NCBI GenBank assembly: GCA_035460965.1
Contig: DATHWB010000085.1
Location: forward strand, 1 to 6,036
Direction: 5' to 3'
Origin: DATHWB01 sp035460965
GTDB lineage: Bacteria > Actinomycetota > Acidimicrobiia > Spongiisociales > ZC4RG35
DNA length: 6,036 nucleotides
Part shown: piece by piece, positions 5,832 through 6,036 of the stretch
Layout of the letters: each line of letters begins with the position of its first letter
Position numbering within the stretch: position 1 is the stretch's first letter
Program-made: the position numbers and the translations under genes
Notes under the pieces: model-generated
What the model was told of the DNA's origin: nothing
Database searches by the model: none
What the model saw: only the letters and a program-made list of their open reading frames with translations

Positions 5832-5951
5832 TCACATGCGGATAGGGAAGGCACCGAGGTCACGGCTCTGTCGCCGGGACAGCCGGCGTGAGGCCCGGCC
5901 CTCCCGGCGGGCGGCGGAGATGGCATCGAGCAGGCGGCGGTCGAAGTACAT
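5832..5951 (-). CDS. Small Arg-rich protein, copy B of a duplicated small-protein unit (function unknown)
   Basis: This 39-residue frame runs from ATG 5951 to TGA 5832. It begins MYFDRRLLDAISAARREGR, has an Arg-rich centre (11 Arg in all), and ends AFPIRM-stop. AAGAGGAG (5967-5960, minus strand) sits 8 nt before the ATG, an almost ideal ribosome binding site, and it decides this start over an in-frame ATG at 6023. It is shorter than copy A (52 residues) but shares the beginning, the Asp at position 9, the Arg-rich middle and the exact PIRM ending. The N-terminal part could form an amphipathic helix; there is no signal peptide, membrane segment or cysteine. It lies 21 nt upstream of the AlkZ-like gene and may be co-transcribed with it. 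Function unknown. Confidence 0.62.
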   Translation of the reverse strand: MYFDRRLLDAISAARREGRASRRLSRRQSRDLGAFPIRM

Positions 5952-5984
5952 GGTCTTGGCTCCTCTTGGTTGGTACGACCGAGA

Positions 5985-6011
5985 GGCGTGAGAAGTCGTG
6001 TCACGGCGTGA
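5985..6011. promoter_or_regulatory. Composite operator or promoter site, copy B
   Basis: On the plus strand: GGCGTGAGA (5985-5993), 7 nt, then palindrome TCACGGCGTGA (6001-6011). Sequence, order and spacer length match the site at 1698-1724. The palindrome is 49 nt upstream of the ATG of small-protein copy B, against 48 nt for copy A. Direct CGTGA half-sites are again 20 bp apart. The window ends 25 nt further on, so a divergent neighbour cannot be seen. Confidence 0.5.
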
Positions 6012-6036
6012 GGAAGGGGCCACCCCGGCCGAACTG

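Noticed and set aside
5832..6023. 63-codon version of small-protein copy B starting at ATG 6023
   Set aside because: The extension runs through the conserved composite site and the Shine-Dalgarno; similarity to copy A begins exactly at ATG 5951.
1..6036. tRNA, rRNA, CRISPR array, insertion sequence or attachment site
   Set aside because: I saw no cloverleaf, repeat-spacer pattern, transposase motif or terminal inverted repeats. The paired small-protein units differ too much in their middles to be a recent mobile element copy.

Overview
The window is GC-rich bacterial DNA with dense genes, many G/C-ending codons and GTG starts. Two genes have TAnnnT-type -10 boxes placed for leaderless transcription. 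Together with the gene families present (an AlkZ-like winged-helix protein with a QxQ motif, a compact HisKA_3 kinase with a NarL-type regulator, a Streptomyces-type phospholipase A2), this points to an actinobacterium. The class, perhaps Acidimicrobiia, is only a guess.

Layout, left to right: (1) the C-terminal end of a DUF1232/YkvA-like membrane protein (1-210, +); (2) a complete AlaC-type PLP aminotransferase (246-1418, +), followed by two hairpins; (3) a 52-residue Arg-rich small protein on the minus strand (1507-1665); (4) a two-component system on the plus strand, a membrane histidine kinase (about 1837-3078) overlapping by 4 nt a NarL/FixJ response regulator (3075-3782); (5) converging on it from the minus strand, a prokaryotic-type phospholipase A2 with signal peptide and C-terminal membrane segment, whose frame has no stop at its natural end and continues antisense through the whole regulator gene to 2883; (6) a short region (4485-4748) with a perfect 16-bp palindrome and a broken ArsR-type regulator start; (7) an AlkZ-like HTH_42 protein (4749-5810, minus); (8) a 39-residue small protein (5832-5951, minus) directly upstream of it.

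The most interesting observation is that the small proteins at 1507-1665 and 5832-5951 are related. Both begin MY[V/F]DR..[I/L]D and end PIRM-stop, both have a strong Shine-Dalgarno, and both are preceded at nearly the same distance by the same composite site: GGCGTGAGA, 7 nt, TCACGnCGTGA (plus-strand orientation). This looks like a duplicated, co-regulated small-protein unit. One copy sits divergent from the sensor kinase and the other 21 nt upstream of the AlkZ-like gene. I do not know its function.

The kinase and regulator clearly work as a pair. The phospholipase, aminotransferase and DUF1232 protein show no obvious pathway link to each other.
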